From: Mycobacterium noviomagense
GTDB taxonomy: Bacteria; Actinomycetota; Actinomycetes; Mycobacteriales; Mycobacteriaceae
Direction: 5' to 3'
Length of the DNA stretch: 64,000 nucleotides
Assembly (NCBI RefSeq): GCF_010731635.1
Contig: NZ_AP022583.1
Location: 372,001 to 436,000 of the forward strand
Below the pieces are notes generated by a model, which saw nothing but the letters and a program-made list of their open reading frames with translations, had not been told where the DNA came from and did not search any database. Shown here in pieces: positions 54,499 through 63,098 of this stretch. The position numbers and the translations under genes were made by a program. Positions within the stretch are counted from its first letter, which is position 1. Each line of letters begins with the position of its first letter.

Positions 54499-55242
54499 CT
54501 ATGTTGTTGGTGGCTTGGTGGCCGTGACCTGCTTGCCCCAATCGGACATCGTCAGGGACACCGAAGTGTTGCCGGTGGGATTGATCTGAATCTTGACCAG
54601 ATGCGAAGACCCATCCGAAGCGATCCACAGGGTAGTCGGCACCGTCTTGACGTTTTGGGCGGTCAATTTGGAACCGGCCAATGTCGCGATGTCGTCTGCG
54701 GATGAATTGCCGGTGATCTTGGTGGTTGCGACCCCGTTCACCTGCTCTGTGCCCGCCACGGATGCACCCTGCAGCTTCGAGATCACGTTCGCTAACCCTT
54801 TGTTCGGATCCAGCAGCACAGACACGTTATAAATCGATTTGCCGTTGCCAAAATCGGTGTAAGAACCGGGTTTTCCGATATCGGAATAGAGATGGTCGTC
54901 GACATAGACGAATTTCGCGTCTTGGGGAGATTGCCCGACGAGGAGGGTCGCGGTGCCGGTAGCGACCGTTTTCGGCGTGTTGGAGATGTCGCCATCGAGC
55001 TTGGTCACCAGCATGTTGGGCACGCTGCCCTGCACCGCAAGGCTCACATGCATGCCAGTGACCTTGCGCATGGCGTCTGCCGCCGAGCTGAGTATGGTTG
55101 CCACATCTTTGTTCGCGGCAGATGCTGAGGCGCCTGAAGAGCCGCCCGGATGTGAACCGTGTGAGCCGCAGCCACTGATAGCGACGACTAAGGCAAATGC
55201 GGCGGCAGCAGTGACAATTATCGTACGAGGCGAAAGCTTCAT
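54499..55242 (-). CDS. lprA: Lipoprotein LprA (LppX/LprAFG family)
   Basis: 247 residues from ATG 55242; AAGGAG with six bases spacing supports it over the ATG two codons earlier. Lipobox 'VVAISGC' at about 21-27. The body follows LprA: 'MRKVTGMHVSLAVQGSVPN', 'LEGDISNTP'-type segment, 'FVYVDDHLYSDIG', 'NVSVLLDPNKGLANVISKL', 'TLWIASDGSSHLVKIQI' and 'LTMSDWGKQVTATKP'. The family has a half-barrel fold that carries acylated lipids across the envelope. It lies next to the DUF4189 gene as in M. tuberculosis. Confidence 0.93.
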   Translation of the reverse strand: MKLSPRTIIVTAAAAFALVVAISGCGSHGSHPGGSSGASASAANKDVATILSSAADAMRKVTGMHVSLAVQGSVPNMLVTKLDGDISNTPKTVATGTATLLVGQSPQDAKFVYVDDHLYSDIGKPGSYTDFGNGKSIYNVSVLLDPNKGLANVISKLQGASVAGTEQVNGVATTKITGNSSADDIATLAGSKLTAQNVKTVPTTLWIASDGSSHLVKIQINPTGNTSVSLTMSDWGKQVTATKPPTT

Positions 55243-55273
55243 CCCCATCTCCTTCTGCGTGCCCACAGCTTAG

Positions 55274-55534
55274 TTACCGCATCGCGATAGCGGGCCAGTA
55301 TTCATGCAATAGTTGCGAACTAATGCAATAGAAAACACGCGGCTGGGCCTGCTTCCATTGCTGACCGACGAATTCCCACTTGGTAATTTCGGTTGGTCCT
55401 ACCCGGCCTCCCGGTTTCCACCCGGTTGCAGGGATCGCCGTACCAGTAAGTCGGTGGTTTGAGAGGTGCCGTCGTATTGCGGGGTGATTAGCACTGAGGA
55501 CACCCAACGTTTGTGCCCGATGTGGTACGGCCAC
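55274..55534 (-). pseudogene. Small open frame with possible decayed DUF2510 module
   Basis: GTG 55534 has a strong GAGAGGAGAG site just upstream and opens 86 codons. Its sequence has no clear family, but across two frames one can read 'TYWYGDP' followed by 'ATGWKPGGRVGPTEITKWE', recalling the GWY-DP-G...W...G..W pattern of DUF2510. Upstream, GGAAGATTCTTGG (near 55621-55633) is also found in the leaders of the intact DUF2510 genes. It might be a broken family member or simply a small unknown gene. Confidence 0.3.
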
Positions 55535-56034
55535 GGTCTCTCCTCTCTCGGGTAGGGCGATGGCGCTTGGTAATTGTCGTTTCAGTTGTTCAGGCCGTTG
55601 CAAGCTTGAAGCCGACAACTTGGAAGATTCTTGGAAAATAGGTTGCGAATTGGTGTGATGGCCGCTGCGCCGGCGTAGATCAAGTGACCACGTGCGAGTG
55701 GCTAACTGCCGACGTTCCAAGGCCTTCAGCACTTTTCGTCTTGACATAGACTTTCTGAATCGCGTACCTCCTCTACCCGAGCTTCTACGGCTTGACGCAT
55801 TCCACGGTGTTCTGCGCGACGTAAGCATACCTAGCACCCGCGCCGCGCGGAGTCGGACTTCCCGGGCGAAACACCCTGTCGCCGTGCATGTTTCGACTTT
55901 CACCAAGGGTTCTCTGGTTGCGATTCAATTCAAGTCCGTAGCGTGCATCCCACACCTCCAAGAATCCGCCAAGGCCCACGATGGACTCTGGCCACGCCGG
56001 AAAGCTCGGCATCACTAGAAGGAGGAAACCCGAC
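55535..56034. other. Intergenic region, no gene recognised
   Basis: About 500 bases. TTGACA at about 55741-55746 is a possible -35 box for the plus-strand gene. AGAAGGAGGA at 56017-56026 is the ribosome site of the next gene. Open frames here lack any family pattern. Confidence 0.4.
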
Positions 56035-56376
56035 GTGTCCGAACCACTGACGGCTACACCGCTGCCGCTCGCCGCCGACAACGAGTCCATATCCGGCGCG
56101 GAAATGGACCGGGAGACGGCGTCACCACTCGACGACGTTCAAGCAGATCCAGCCCCAATCCTCATCACAGAACAAGAGGTACTCTTCAGCACCGCGGCCG
56201 CCGTCCTGGCGCCACCGACTCGTTGGTGGACGCGAGCGGCTCATGCGCTCGCGGTGGCCAAGGACCGCATTTTCACCGCATCATCGGAGGGTTCCCCACC
56301 CAAGCAACGGACTTATCCGCCCCGACTCGACTTCCTTGAAGACTCGCGAATGGAACGCGAAATGCACCGACTGTGA
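56035..56376 (+). CDS. Hypothetical protein, acidic, C-terminal conserved-looking tail
   Basis: 113 residues from GTG 56035, fixed by AGAAGGAGGA eight bases upstream. The N-terminal half is acidic and disordered (Pro/Asp/Glu-rich). The C-terminal half has 'PPTRWWTRAAHALAVAKDRI' and ends 'RLDFLEDSRMEREMHRL'. There is no signal peptide or membrane helix. I do not recognise the family. It stands upstream of a small exported protein gene (58-base gap). Confidence 0.6.
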   Translation: MSEPLTATPLPLAADNESISGAEMDRETASPLDDVQADPAPILITEQEVLFSTAAAVLAPPTRWWTRAAHALAVAKDRIFTASSEGSPPKQRTYPPRLDFLEDSRMEREMHRL

Positions 56377-56434
56377 CTAGTTTTGAGTGATACACGGCAG
56401 GGACGTCTAGACTCGTTTTTGAGAGTGGACTGAG

Positions 56435-56860
56435 ATGAAGAAAATTGCACTAGCGGGAGTTAGCATCGCCGCACTGTCGGTCGCGCCGCTCGCAAGCGCC
56501 GATCCCACGCCAGGGCACGACACGAAGGTGAACATTCAGATACCGCCGATGCTCTGTGAGATCGGCTCAGACGATACAAATCCGGGTGTCGGCCCTAATG
56601 TGGTCTGCCAGGGCAATTTCGTTCACGCCCCAGCGGGCGACGATCAAGCCGTCGTCACCGCGTCGGGCCAGTTCACCTACCGAAGTGCGAACATCGGCGT
56701 CGGCTACAACCATGCCCCTTTTCAGACTTTGGTCCCCGGCCAGATCTACCACGTTCAGGACTGGACAGTCGTGGCGAGCAACGACGGCATTCGCTTCACC
56801 AACGACGGAACTGGCCACGGCATGCTTGTCCGCACCGATACCACCGTCAATGCGTTCTGA
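56435..56860 (+). CDS. Small exported protein of unknown function
   Basis: 141 residues with a clear signal peptide (MKKIALAGVSIAALSVAPLA, cut after ASA near 23). The mature part is about 118 residues, with two cysteines ('PPMLCEIG', 'NVVCQGNF') about 20 apart, probably a disulfide, and a beta-rich pattern ('AVVTASGQFTYRSANIGVGY', 'YHVQDWTVVASNDGIRFTN'). GAGTGGACTGAG precedes the ATG. I do not recognise the family, though its build is common among mycobacterial secreted proteins. Confidence 0.72.
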   Translation: MKKIALAGVSIAALSVAPLASADPTPGHDTKVNIQIPPMLCEIGSDDTNPGVGPNVVCQGNFVHAPAGDDQAVVTASGQFTYRSANIGVGYNHAPFQTLVPGQIYHVQDWTVVASNDGIRFTNDGTGHGMLVRTDTTVNAF

Positions 56861-57105
56861 CTCGTAGCAACAAAGACCACAGCGGCTGCATCGTGGGCGG
56901 GGTTGAAATCTGTTGTAGAGCATCATCGTCGGCCACTACAGCCTGCCAGACAGGCGAGAGCCGTGCGCGTGTTGCGGGCGGTGTCTTTGGGTGTCGAAGA
57001 AAGGCCCTGAGGTAGCCCTGTACAGATTCTTGAACGAAAATTGAGCCTCAGCTAGCGGACCGAACGCGCGCCTAGAACCGGCGTCGTCGCCACCCCGCAC
57101 TCGGT

Positions 57106-58194
57106 ATGATCAGCCCGGTCGAGCTCGAGAACCAAACTAATTCACACGGCGTCCACGCAACCGACGTGCGCGCGGCGACGGCTAGCAGCGAGGCGATGAT
57201 GGCGGCCTCTGTCAACGGGCCGGGCGGACAGCCCGCTGAGCCCCCGGCCTACCTCGTCGTCCATGAGGGCGACTCTGAACGCCGCATACCGGTGTTTGAT
57301 CAGCTCTTTGTCGGCCGGGAATGCACGGGGATCAGCGAGCAACGGCGGCTGGTGATCGATGACCCGGAGATCTCACGCACTCATCTCGAACTTCGGCTGG
57401 ATGCCGCAACCAACCGGGCTTACGTGATCGACACCAGCACCAACGGCACATTGCTCAACGGCGTTCGGCTGGAACGCGCCGCTTTGGTGCCGATCAAGTC
57501 CGGCGACCAAATCCGGCTCGGCGATGTGGCGCTGACGTTTCACTCGCAGCGGTTCACCGCCGTCCCGGCGACCGCCGTGCGCGCAACGCGAGCCCGGTTT
57601 AGTCATGCCGCGATGGTGATGGTGGTCGGCGACATCGTTAATTACTCGACAATCTCCCAGGTGACGGACGAGGCAGTCATAGCGCAGAGCCTGCACACCT
57701 TGTGGCGTCAGCTCCGCGGTGTACTGCAAGCCCATCAGGGAACACTTGCCCACTACGCCGGCGATGCGTTGTTCGCAGTCTGGGAGCTTGGCCGGTTCCC
57801 GAACGCTGCCGAGCTGGCAATCGACTTCGCGCTCGCCGCAAATCAGCGCGTCGAGGAGCTCGGGCCAGAGCTGCCATTGCGCGGACCGGACGGCTCGCCC
57901 ATCCACATGGGCTGGGGTGTGGTGCGGGGCATGGCTGCACTAGCCGCAATGACCAGATCGGCCGACGCGGTGATCGGCGATGCAACCAATCTGGCTTTTC
58001 GGTTGTCCGGGCTGGCCGGCCGCCAGGGACGCGCAGCAGTGCTGGTGACCAGCGGCGTGCACCGCTCCGTTGCGGAGCAATTCACCTGGGGAGCAGGCGA
58101 ATCCGTCGAAATCAAAGGGCGCAGCGGGATGGAGACCGTATTCCCGGTTATCGCGCGCAAAACCACGAAAAGGCTTGTCGCCGACGGCGGTTGA
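57106..58194 (+). CDS. FHA domain-class III adenylate/guanylate cyclase fusion
   Basis: 362 residues. FHA domain (about 48-145) with 'LFVGRECTGI', 'EISRTHLEL' and 'TSTNGTLLNGV'. Class III cyclase domain (about 165-350): metal aspartates in 'VVGDIVNYSTIS' and 'HYAGDALFAVW', and the transition-state pair in 'GDATNLAFRLSGLAG' (N and R). All metal and catalytic residues are visible. It would make cAMP (or cGMP) in the cytoplasm and bind a phosphothreonine partner by FHA. Its stop faces a cNMP-binding transporter-lipase gene 21 bp away. Confidence 0.88.
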   Translation: MISPVELENQTNSHGVHATDVRAATASSEAMMAASVNGPGGQPAEPPAYLVVHEGDSERRIPVFDQLFVGRECTGISEQRRLVIDDPEISRTHLELRLDAATNRAYVIDTSTNGTLLNGVRLERAALVPIKSGDQIRLGDVALTFHSQRFTAVPATAVRATRARFSHAAMVMVVGDIVNYSTISQVTDEAVIAQSLHTLWRQLRGVLQAHQGTLAHYAGDALFAVWELGRFPNAAELAIDFALAANQRVEELGPELPLRGPDGSPIHMGWGVVRGMAALAAMTRSADAVIGDATNLAFRLSGLAGRQGRAAVLVTSGVHRSVAEQFTWGAGESVEIKGRSGMETVFPVIARKTTKRLVADGG

Positions 58195-58215
58195 GAATTT
58201 TTATCGTCCAAAAGG

Positions 58216-61200
58216 CTAGCGCTGCACTAGCTCCATGATCTGAGGCAAGGCTTCACGTGTTGCCATCCGTCCTGCCTCACGGGCACGGTCAATTTGGTGC
58301 CACTCCAAGAAACCGATGCTGCTCGTGTCGGGATGGATAGCGAGATCGGCGTGATCCAGTACCGCCGACGTTGCCATGGCGCTGCCGATCGTCATGGTGC
58401 GCATGAGCGTGTCGACGATGCTCGGAATCCGCGGGGCACGGGGCTCGTCCGCCGCCGAGGCGACGCGTGCACGGTTACCGGTGCCGATGCTCACCGCAAT
58501 CAACGGGCCCTCATCGCGTGCCAGAGCGGCTATGGGCAGGTTGTCGAGCACGCCGCCGTCGACGTGCAGCGTGCCGTCGTAGACGACCGGCGCGTACAGT
58601 CCCGGCACCCGCAGCGAACAGCCGATGACGTCGGCCAGTCGGCCTCGACGATGAACAACCGGGCGCCGGGCCAGCAGATCGACACTCACGCAGCGGAATT
58701 CCTTTGGCAGCTCCTCAACCAGGCGCTCTCCATGAGCGCTCTGGAGAGCTGCCAAGGTGCGCCGCCCGCGGATCAGACCCTTGCTCGGCAGGGTGTAGTC
58801 GCTGGTCGGGTTGCTGCGGATGAAGTATTCATAGATGTTCGCGTCTACCGCTGCCGCGTCCATACCGGTGGCCGCGAATCCCGCGATGATAGCCCCCATA
58901 CTCGTGCCGGCGAACCGGTCGACCACCACGCCGGCCGCCTCCAGTTCCTCGAGCACGCCGAGGTGGGCGAACGCTCGTGCCGCGCCGCCGCTGAGAACCA
59001 GCCCGATCGACCGGCCGGCGATGCGAGCGGCGAGCGGACGCAAGTCAACAGGCGCGTGTGCGGGGCGAACGGCGTGCACCGACCGCGGCGTTATCAATTC
59101 CTCCCACGCGCGCCGGTGTTCACGGCTGGCGGGCGGTCCGGCTAACACGAGGTCGGCCCCCATCGCGCGTGCCGGCAGCGGCGCAGACGGTGGCGCCGGA
59201 TCGGCCGCCACCAGGACGACACGATCGGCCGACCGCGTGCAGAAGTCCCGCCACTGCGCGTCGTCCAGCCCCGCGTGCAGCACCACCTTGTCGGCCAGGC
59301 GCTCAGCGCGTTCCAGCCCCTCGCGGTCCACGAGCCCCGGGTTCACCACATGCATCCGAACCGATAGCGCGTTGACCAGTCCCCTGGCGACCATTGCCAC
59401 GGGCGCATGGGCGTCGACGCCGACGACCGCGATGACCACCTCTGGCGCCGGCGTACGCGGGCCCGCGGGCGGCGGGTTCTGATGCAGCCGGGTAGCCAGC
59501 ACTCGAACGAGGGCAGCCATGACGCCGACGTCGGCGATCTTGTCGAATTCGGCCTTGGTGAGTCGCACGAGCGTGGAGTCGCGCACCGCGCGCACCGATG
59601 CGGAGCGGGGCGCGTCGATCAGGAACCCCAGCTCGCCGACGACCTCGCCGCGGCCCAATTCCCTTAGCACGACATCGTTCTGGAGCACTTGCAAGCGGCC
59701 GCTGCGAACTACATAGAGGGAATCGGACGGCTCGCCCGCGTGGAAGAGGTACGAGCCGGCCTCCAGCTCGACCTGCTCGGCGTGGTCTCGCAGCTCTGCC
59801 AGGGTGACCGGGTCCAGCCCGGCAAAGATCGTTAAAGCGCCGAGCGGATCCACCTCGGCTGCGGCGGGCCGAAGCTCGGCGGGCGAGGTCGTCACCGCGG
59901 GGGCGCGCTGCGATTGGGGCAGATCGGTTTGCAGCGGAGGCTCGACCTCGTCCGCCTCCGCGGTGGTGTGGCGGGTGCGGCCGAGCGAGAACCCGGCGAT
60001 TGCAACAAGCGCAAAACAAATTGCGGCTAATACCCAGCCTCTTCGCAGCGCCTCTTCGGCTGCGCCGCGGGCTGGCGTGCCCACTACAACCACGAGCAGC
60101 GCAATGCCGATCACGGCGCCGAGCTGGCGGGTACTGCTGACTACCGCCGAAGCGGTGGCGTAACTGCCGCCGGCGGCCAGCCCGGCTAGGGCGGCGCTTC
60201 CGAGCACCGGCAGCGTCGCGCCGACGCCGATGCCCTGCAGCATCTGGCCAGGCAGCCATTCCGTGAGGAAATGCGGTGTGCTGCCAACACGTTCGATGTA
60301 CCACAGCAAGCTGCCGGCCCAGATCAGCGCACCGATGACAATGATGAGGCGGTACCCGTGTCGGTCGGCCACGCGCCCGAGAACCGCCGCGACAACCGCC
60401 GCGACGAAGGCGGCGGGCGCGACCGCTAGGCCCGCGCGCAACAAGTTGTAGCCCCACACGTAGTTCAGGAACAACACGTGGGTTAGCAGGTAGGCGTAGA
60501 ACCCGGCACTGGCGATCAGCGTCAGCGTGTTGCCCGCCGTGAACGACCGGATGCGCAGAAACGCCGGCTCGATCAGCGGTGTCGGGTGGTACCGCGAACT
60601 CAGAACAAATCCGAGCATTGCGACCGCCGCGGCTAACAACGACCCGATCGTTGCCGGTCCGATCCAGCCCCAGTCCGGCCCCTTGACCAAACCGAGCGTC
60701 AGGCATCCGAGCGCGGCAGCCAGCAACACCGCCCCCCGTAAATCGGGCATGCGCCGCCGTCCGGAGGCCCGGCTTTCGACCAGCCCGCGACGGGCCACCA
60801 CCACAGCCACGACACCCAACGGCAGATTCACCAGGAACACCCAGCGCCAACTCGACGCGTCCACGAGAGCGCCGCCGATGGGTGGACCGAGGCCCGAGGC
60901 GATGGCCGCCGCGGCACCCCACAGCCCGACTCCGTGTGCGCGGCGGGCGGCGTCGAAACTTTCGACAACCAGCGCCAGCGACGCCGGTACCAGGATCGCC
61001 GCGCCGACGCCCTGCAGCACCCGGAATGCCACCAGCTGCCCGACGGTGTTGGCGGCAGCGCACAGGCCGGACGCGGCGGTGAATAGGACCACCCCGTAGA
61101 TGAACATGCGTTTGCGTCCGAGGAGGTCGGCGATCCGGCCCCCGGCCACGAGGAAGGCGGCGAAGGCGATGTTGTAGGCATTGAGCACCCACGAGAGGCT

Positions 61201-61491
61201 GCTGATGTCGCTGTTGTGGAAATAGCGCTGGATGGCCGGGAAGGCGATGTTGACAATCGTGGAATCGAGGAAGGCGAGGAAGGCGCCGAAAGCCGCCACC
61301 AGCAGCACCGCCATTGGGGAGGGCTGGCGGCGTCGAGTGAGCGGGACGGGAGGCCGTGCCGGCCGCAGGCGTCGTCTGGCTGGCCGAAGCGTATTGGTAT
61401 CGACCGCGGCGGCATGGGCACCCCGGTGCCCTGCACGCTCGACCGAGCTGTTCCCGCGAGTCCCGAGATGGACGGCAAGTTTGTTCGTCAT
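58216..61491 (-). CDS. MFS transporter-cNMP-binding-patatin phospholipase fusion (Rv3239c-like)
   Basis: 1091 residues. An EmrB-type 14-helix MFS (about 60-500: 'FLDSTIVNIAFPAIQ', 'GGRIADLLGRKRMF'), a cyclic nucleotide-binding domain (about 550-670: 'LFHAGEPSDSLYVV', phosphate cassette 'VGELGFLIDAPRSASVRA'), a Rossmann-like linker (about 690-820), and an NTE-type patatin domain (about 835-1085): 'LSGGAARAFAHLGVLE', nucleophile 'AGTSMGAIIAG', aspartate 'VDGGVLDNLP'. It could couple cAMP sensing to lipid hydrolysis and export. GGAG precedes the ATG by eight bases. The same domain string occurs in M. tuberculosis Rv3239c. Confidence 0.92.
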   Translation of the reverse strand: MTNKLAVHLGTRGNSSVERAGHRGAHAAAVDTNTLRPARRRLRPARPPVPLTRRRQPSPMAVLLVAAFGAFLAFLDSTIVNIAFPAIQRYFHNSDISSLSWVLNAYNIAFAAFLVAGGRIADLLGRKRMFIYGVVLFTAASGLCAAANTVGQLVAFRVLQGVGAAILVPASLALVVESFDAARRAHGVGLWGAAAAIASGLGPPIGGALVDASSWRWVFLVNLPLGVVAVVVARRGLVESRASGRRRMPDLRGAVLLAAALGCLTLGLVKGPDWGWIGPATIGSLLAAAVAMLGFVLSSRYHPTPLIEPAFLRIRSFTAGNTLTLIASAGFYAYLLTHVLFLNYVWGYNLLRAGLAVAPAAFVAAVVAAVLGRVADRHGYRLIIVIGALIWAGSLLWYIERVGSTPHFLTEWLPGQMLQGIGVGATLPVLGSAALAGLAAGGSYATASAVVSSTRQLGAVIGIALLVVVVGTPARGAAEEALRRGWVLAAICFALVAIAGFSLGRTRHTTAEADEVEPPLQTDLPQSQRAPAVTTSPAELRPAAAEVDPLGALTIFAGLDPVTLAELRDHAEQVELEAGSYLFHAGEPSDSLYVVRSGRLQVLQNDVVLRELGRGEVVGELGFLIDAPRSASVRAVRDSTLVRLTKAEFDKIADVGVMAALVRVLATRLHQNPPPAGPRTPAPEVVIAVVGVDAHAPVAMVARGLVNALSVRMHVVNPGLVDREGLERAERLADKVVLHAGLDDAQWRDFCTRSADRVVLVAADPAPPSAPLPARAMGADLVLAGPPASREHRRAWEELITPRSVHAVRPAHAPVDLRPLAARIAGRSIGLVLSGGAARAFAHLGVLEELEAAGVVVDRFAGTSMGAIIAGFAATGMDAAAVDANIYEYFIRSNPTSDYTLPSKGLIRGRRTLAALQSAHGERLVEELPKEFRCVSVDLLARRPVVHRRGRLADVIGCSLRVPGLYAPVVYDGTLHVDGGVLDNLPIAALARDEGPLIAVSIGTGNRARVASAADEPRAPRIPSIVDTLMRTMTIGSAMATSAVLDHADLAIHPDTSSIGFLEWHQIDRAREAGRMATREALPQIMELVQR

Positions 61492-61610
61492 GGGGCATCT
61501 CCACTCGGTGCGGGTTGTTGCGCCCCGGCCGATGGCTCATTGTCGCTGACCGGCATCGATGAGTCTGGGGAATTGCTGATGTGGCAACCGGGCATCCGGT
61601 TCGGTGAGCC

Positions 61611-62399
61611 TTATTTGTGTGTCGGAGGAGTGACTGTCCGAGGGGCCGTCGGCTGTGAGTTGGCGTTGTGGTCGAGGCCATAGAGGCAGCCCGCGATGTA
61701 GTCCGTCTTGTTTAGCCCATTTTCGGGCCGGGAGTACGGGCTGTTGTCCGTGTCGTACGCCTCTTCGCAGGCCTCCTGGTGGGACACGGGCCCGCGCTTC
61801 TCCAGAAGCTGACCTGAACCCGGTTGGCCGCCGCTGATTGCGTCGTATCCGAAGGCTGCCATCTCGGCTGGGCCGTCCGTCCCGCTTTTCAGGCCCATCT
61901 GATAGGACTGCGAGGACGTGTCAACTCGGGAGCCTCCGCCCCCGGAGGTACCGGGCGGCCCGCCAGTAACTGAAAGGGCTATGGCGGCGACAGCGACGAC
62001 CGCGCCCGCTACGGCGAAGATGATCTTTCGTTGCCGAGGCTGGCGAGACCAAAACCGCCGACCATCATCTCGCGCCTTGTTCAGATACGGCCGCACCTGA
62101 TCCCAGGGGCTCGGCCCCCCGGCAGGCCCGGGCGGCGGGGGTGGCATCTGAGGGAACGCCGGCGGAGGAAGCGGAGGCGGCATCTGCGGCGGGGACGCTG
62201 GAGGCGGCATCTGCGGGGGTGGCATCCGCGGGGTTGGCATCTGCGGCGGGGGCGGCTCCGCCGCGCCACCGGAATAGCGTTCCGGCGGAGTCGTGTTCTT
62301 TCGCTGACGGTGCGGTGTCCAGTTCTGGCCGTCCCAGTAGCGCTGTGCGCTCGAGTTCTGTGGGTCGTCGTACCAGCCGGGCTGGGTGGATGTGGTCAT
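61611..62399 (-). CDS. DUF2510 membrane protein with Pro-rich linker
   Basis: 262 residues from ATG 62399. DUF2510 motif 'PGWYDDPQNSSAQRYWDGQ' (7-25), a long Pro/Met repeat linker ('MPPPQMPPPASPPQMPP'), one membrane helix ('IIFAVAGAVVAVAAIALSV', about 132-150), then an outer domain of about 110 residues with two or three cysteines ('HQEACEEAYD', 'IAGCLYG'). Its leader is related to that of the gene at 36312-36776. It starts the unit downstream of the large fusion gene on the same strand. Confidence 0.83.
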   Translation of the reverse strand: MTTSTQPGWYDDPQNSSAQRYWDGQNWTPHRQRKNTTPPERYSGGAAEPPPPQMPTPRMPPPQMPPPASPPQMPPPLPPPAFPQMPPPPPGPAGGPSPWDQVRPYLNKARDDGRRFWSRQPRQRKIIFAVAGAVVAVAAIALSVTGGPPGTSGGGGSRVDTSSQSYQMGLKSGTDGPAEMAAFGYDAISGGQPGSGQLLEKRGPVSHQEACEEAYDTDNSPYSRPENGLNKTDYIAGCLYGLDHNANSQPTAPRTVTPPTHK

Positions 62400-63098
62400 G
62401 TTTTGTGTCTTTCTCCGGACAAAACCGGGGTCAGAAGATGCCATGTCGGCGTTGATTGGTCGCCGTCACGGGTGGTTGACACCGGTCACCCAAATCCTCC
62501 GGCTACCGGCTTGGAAAATTCTTGGCGGATTCGTGCACGGCACGGCATGGGGGCAGAGCCTTCATTCCCCGGGAAGGGCTGTTCGAGTAGGTGCTGCTGG
62601 TGTGCGCCGATACTTCGACCGGCCCGACAGCGCGGCCACCCATAGGCAGCGTCAGCGCCTAGGCGCCTGCGTCGGTGATGCTTTCCGTGGGGAATACCAC
62701 TGCGTCGCAGCCATTCACGGCTATTTAGCGGTTGAACACAGCGACATGCTTGACCATCACATCCCCTCACCATTTCCGGCGATCGATGATGAGGGTAATC
62801 ATCGCACCAGCTCGTCCAAAGAACTCGAGTAATGGACAATTGGGGTGCTCGTGATGACGATGGTCGGTTGTTGTTACGGGTCATGCCAAAGTTGCAGAGG
62901 GACACCGTCCGTGCTGCTCGCTGCCCAGCATTCTACGCGCGCAACATCTTTCGCACCGGCCTTGATTGTCGCTGGGGTCAGGACAAAGGCAGCCGCGTAC
63001 CCGGCGCTCTACCCACGCGCTTCGCTGCCAGATTTCCTGGGCAACCAGCGTGGTGTTGACGCCGTGTGCTTAATCGCGGGACAGCATAAGGTGCAGCG
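62400..63098 (-). promoter_or_regulatory. Long intergenic region carrying the shared DUF2510 leader
   Basis: About 700 bases without a clear gene. 62400-62815 matches 36777-37090 in blocks, best at 62739-62770. Open frames of 80-140 codons overlap here but show no family pattern and disagree between the two loci, so I read the conservation as RNA- or promoter-level. The right part (62830-63098) shows nothing beyond the promoter side of the NHL gene. Confidence 0.45.

Noticed and set aside
59303..61681. 792-codon minus-strand frame overlapping the MFS-cNMP-patatin gene
   Set aside because: Same strand, shifted frame, Arg/Pro-rich and without any motif; a high-GC shadow of the fusion gene.
62486..62905. 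139-codon minus-strand frame in the shared leader
   Set aside because: The matching region at 36.9-37.1 kb does not keep the frame open, so the conservation is not at protein level.
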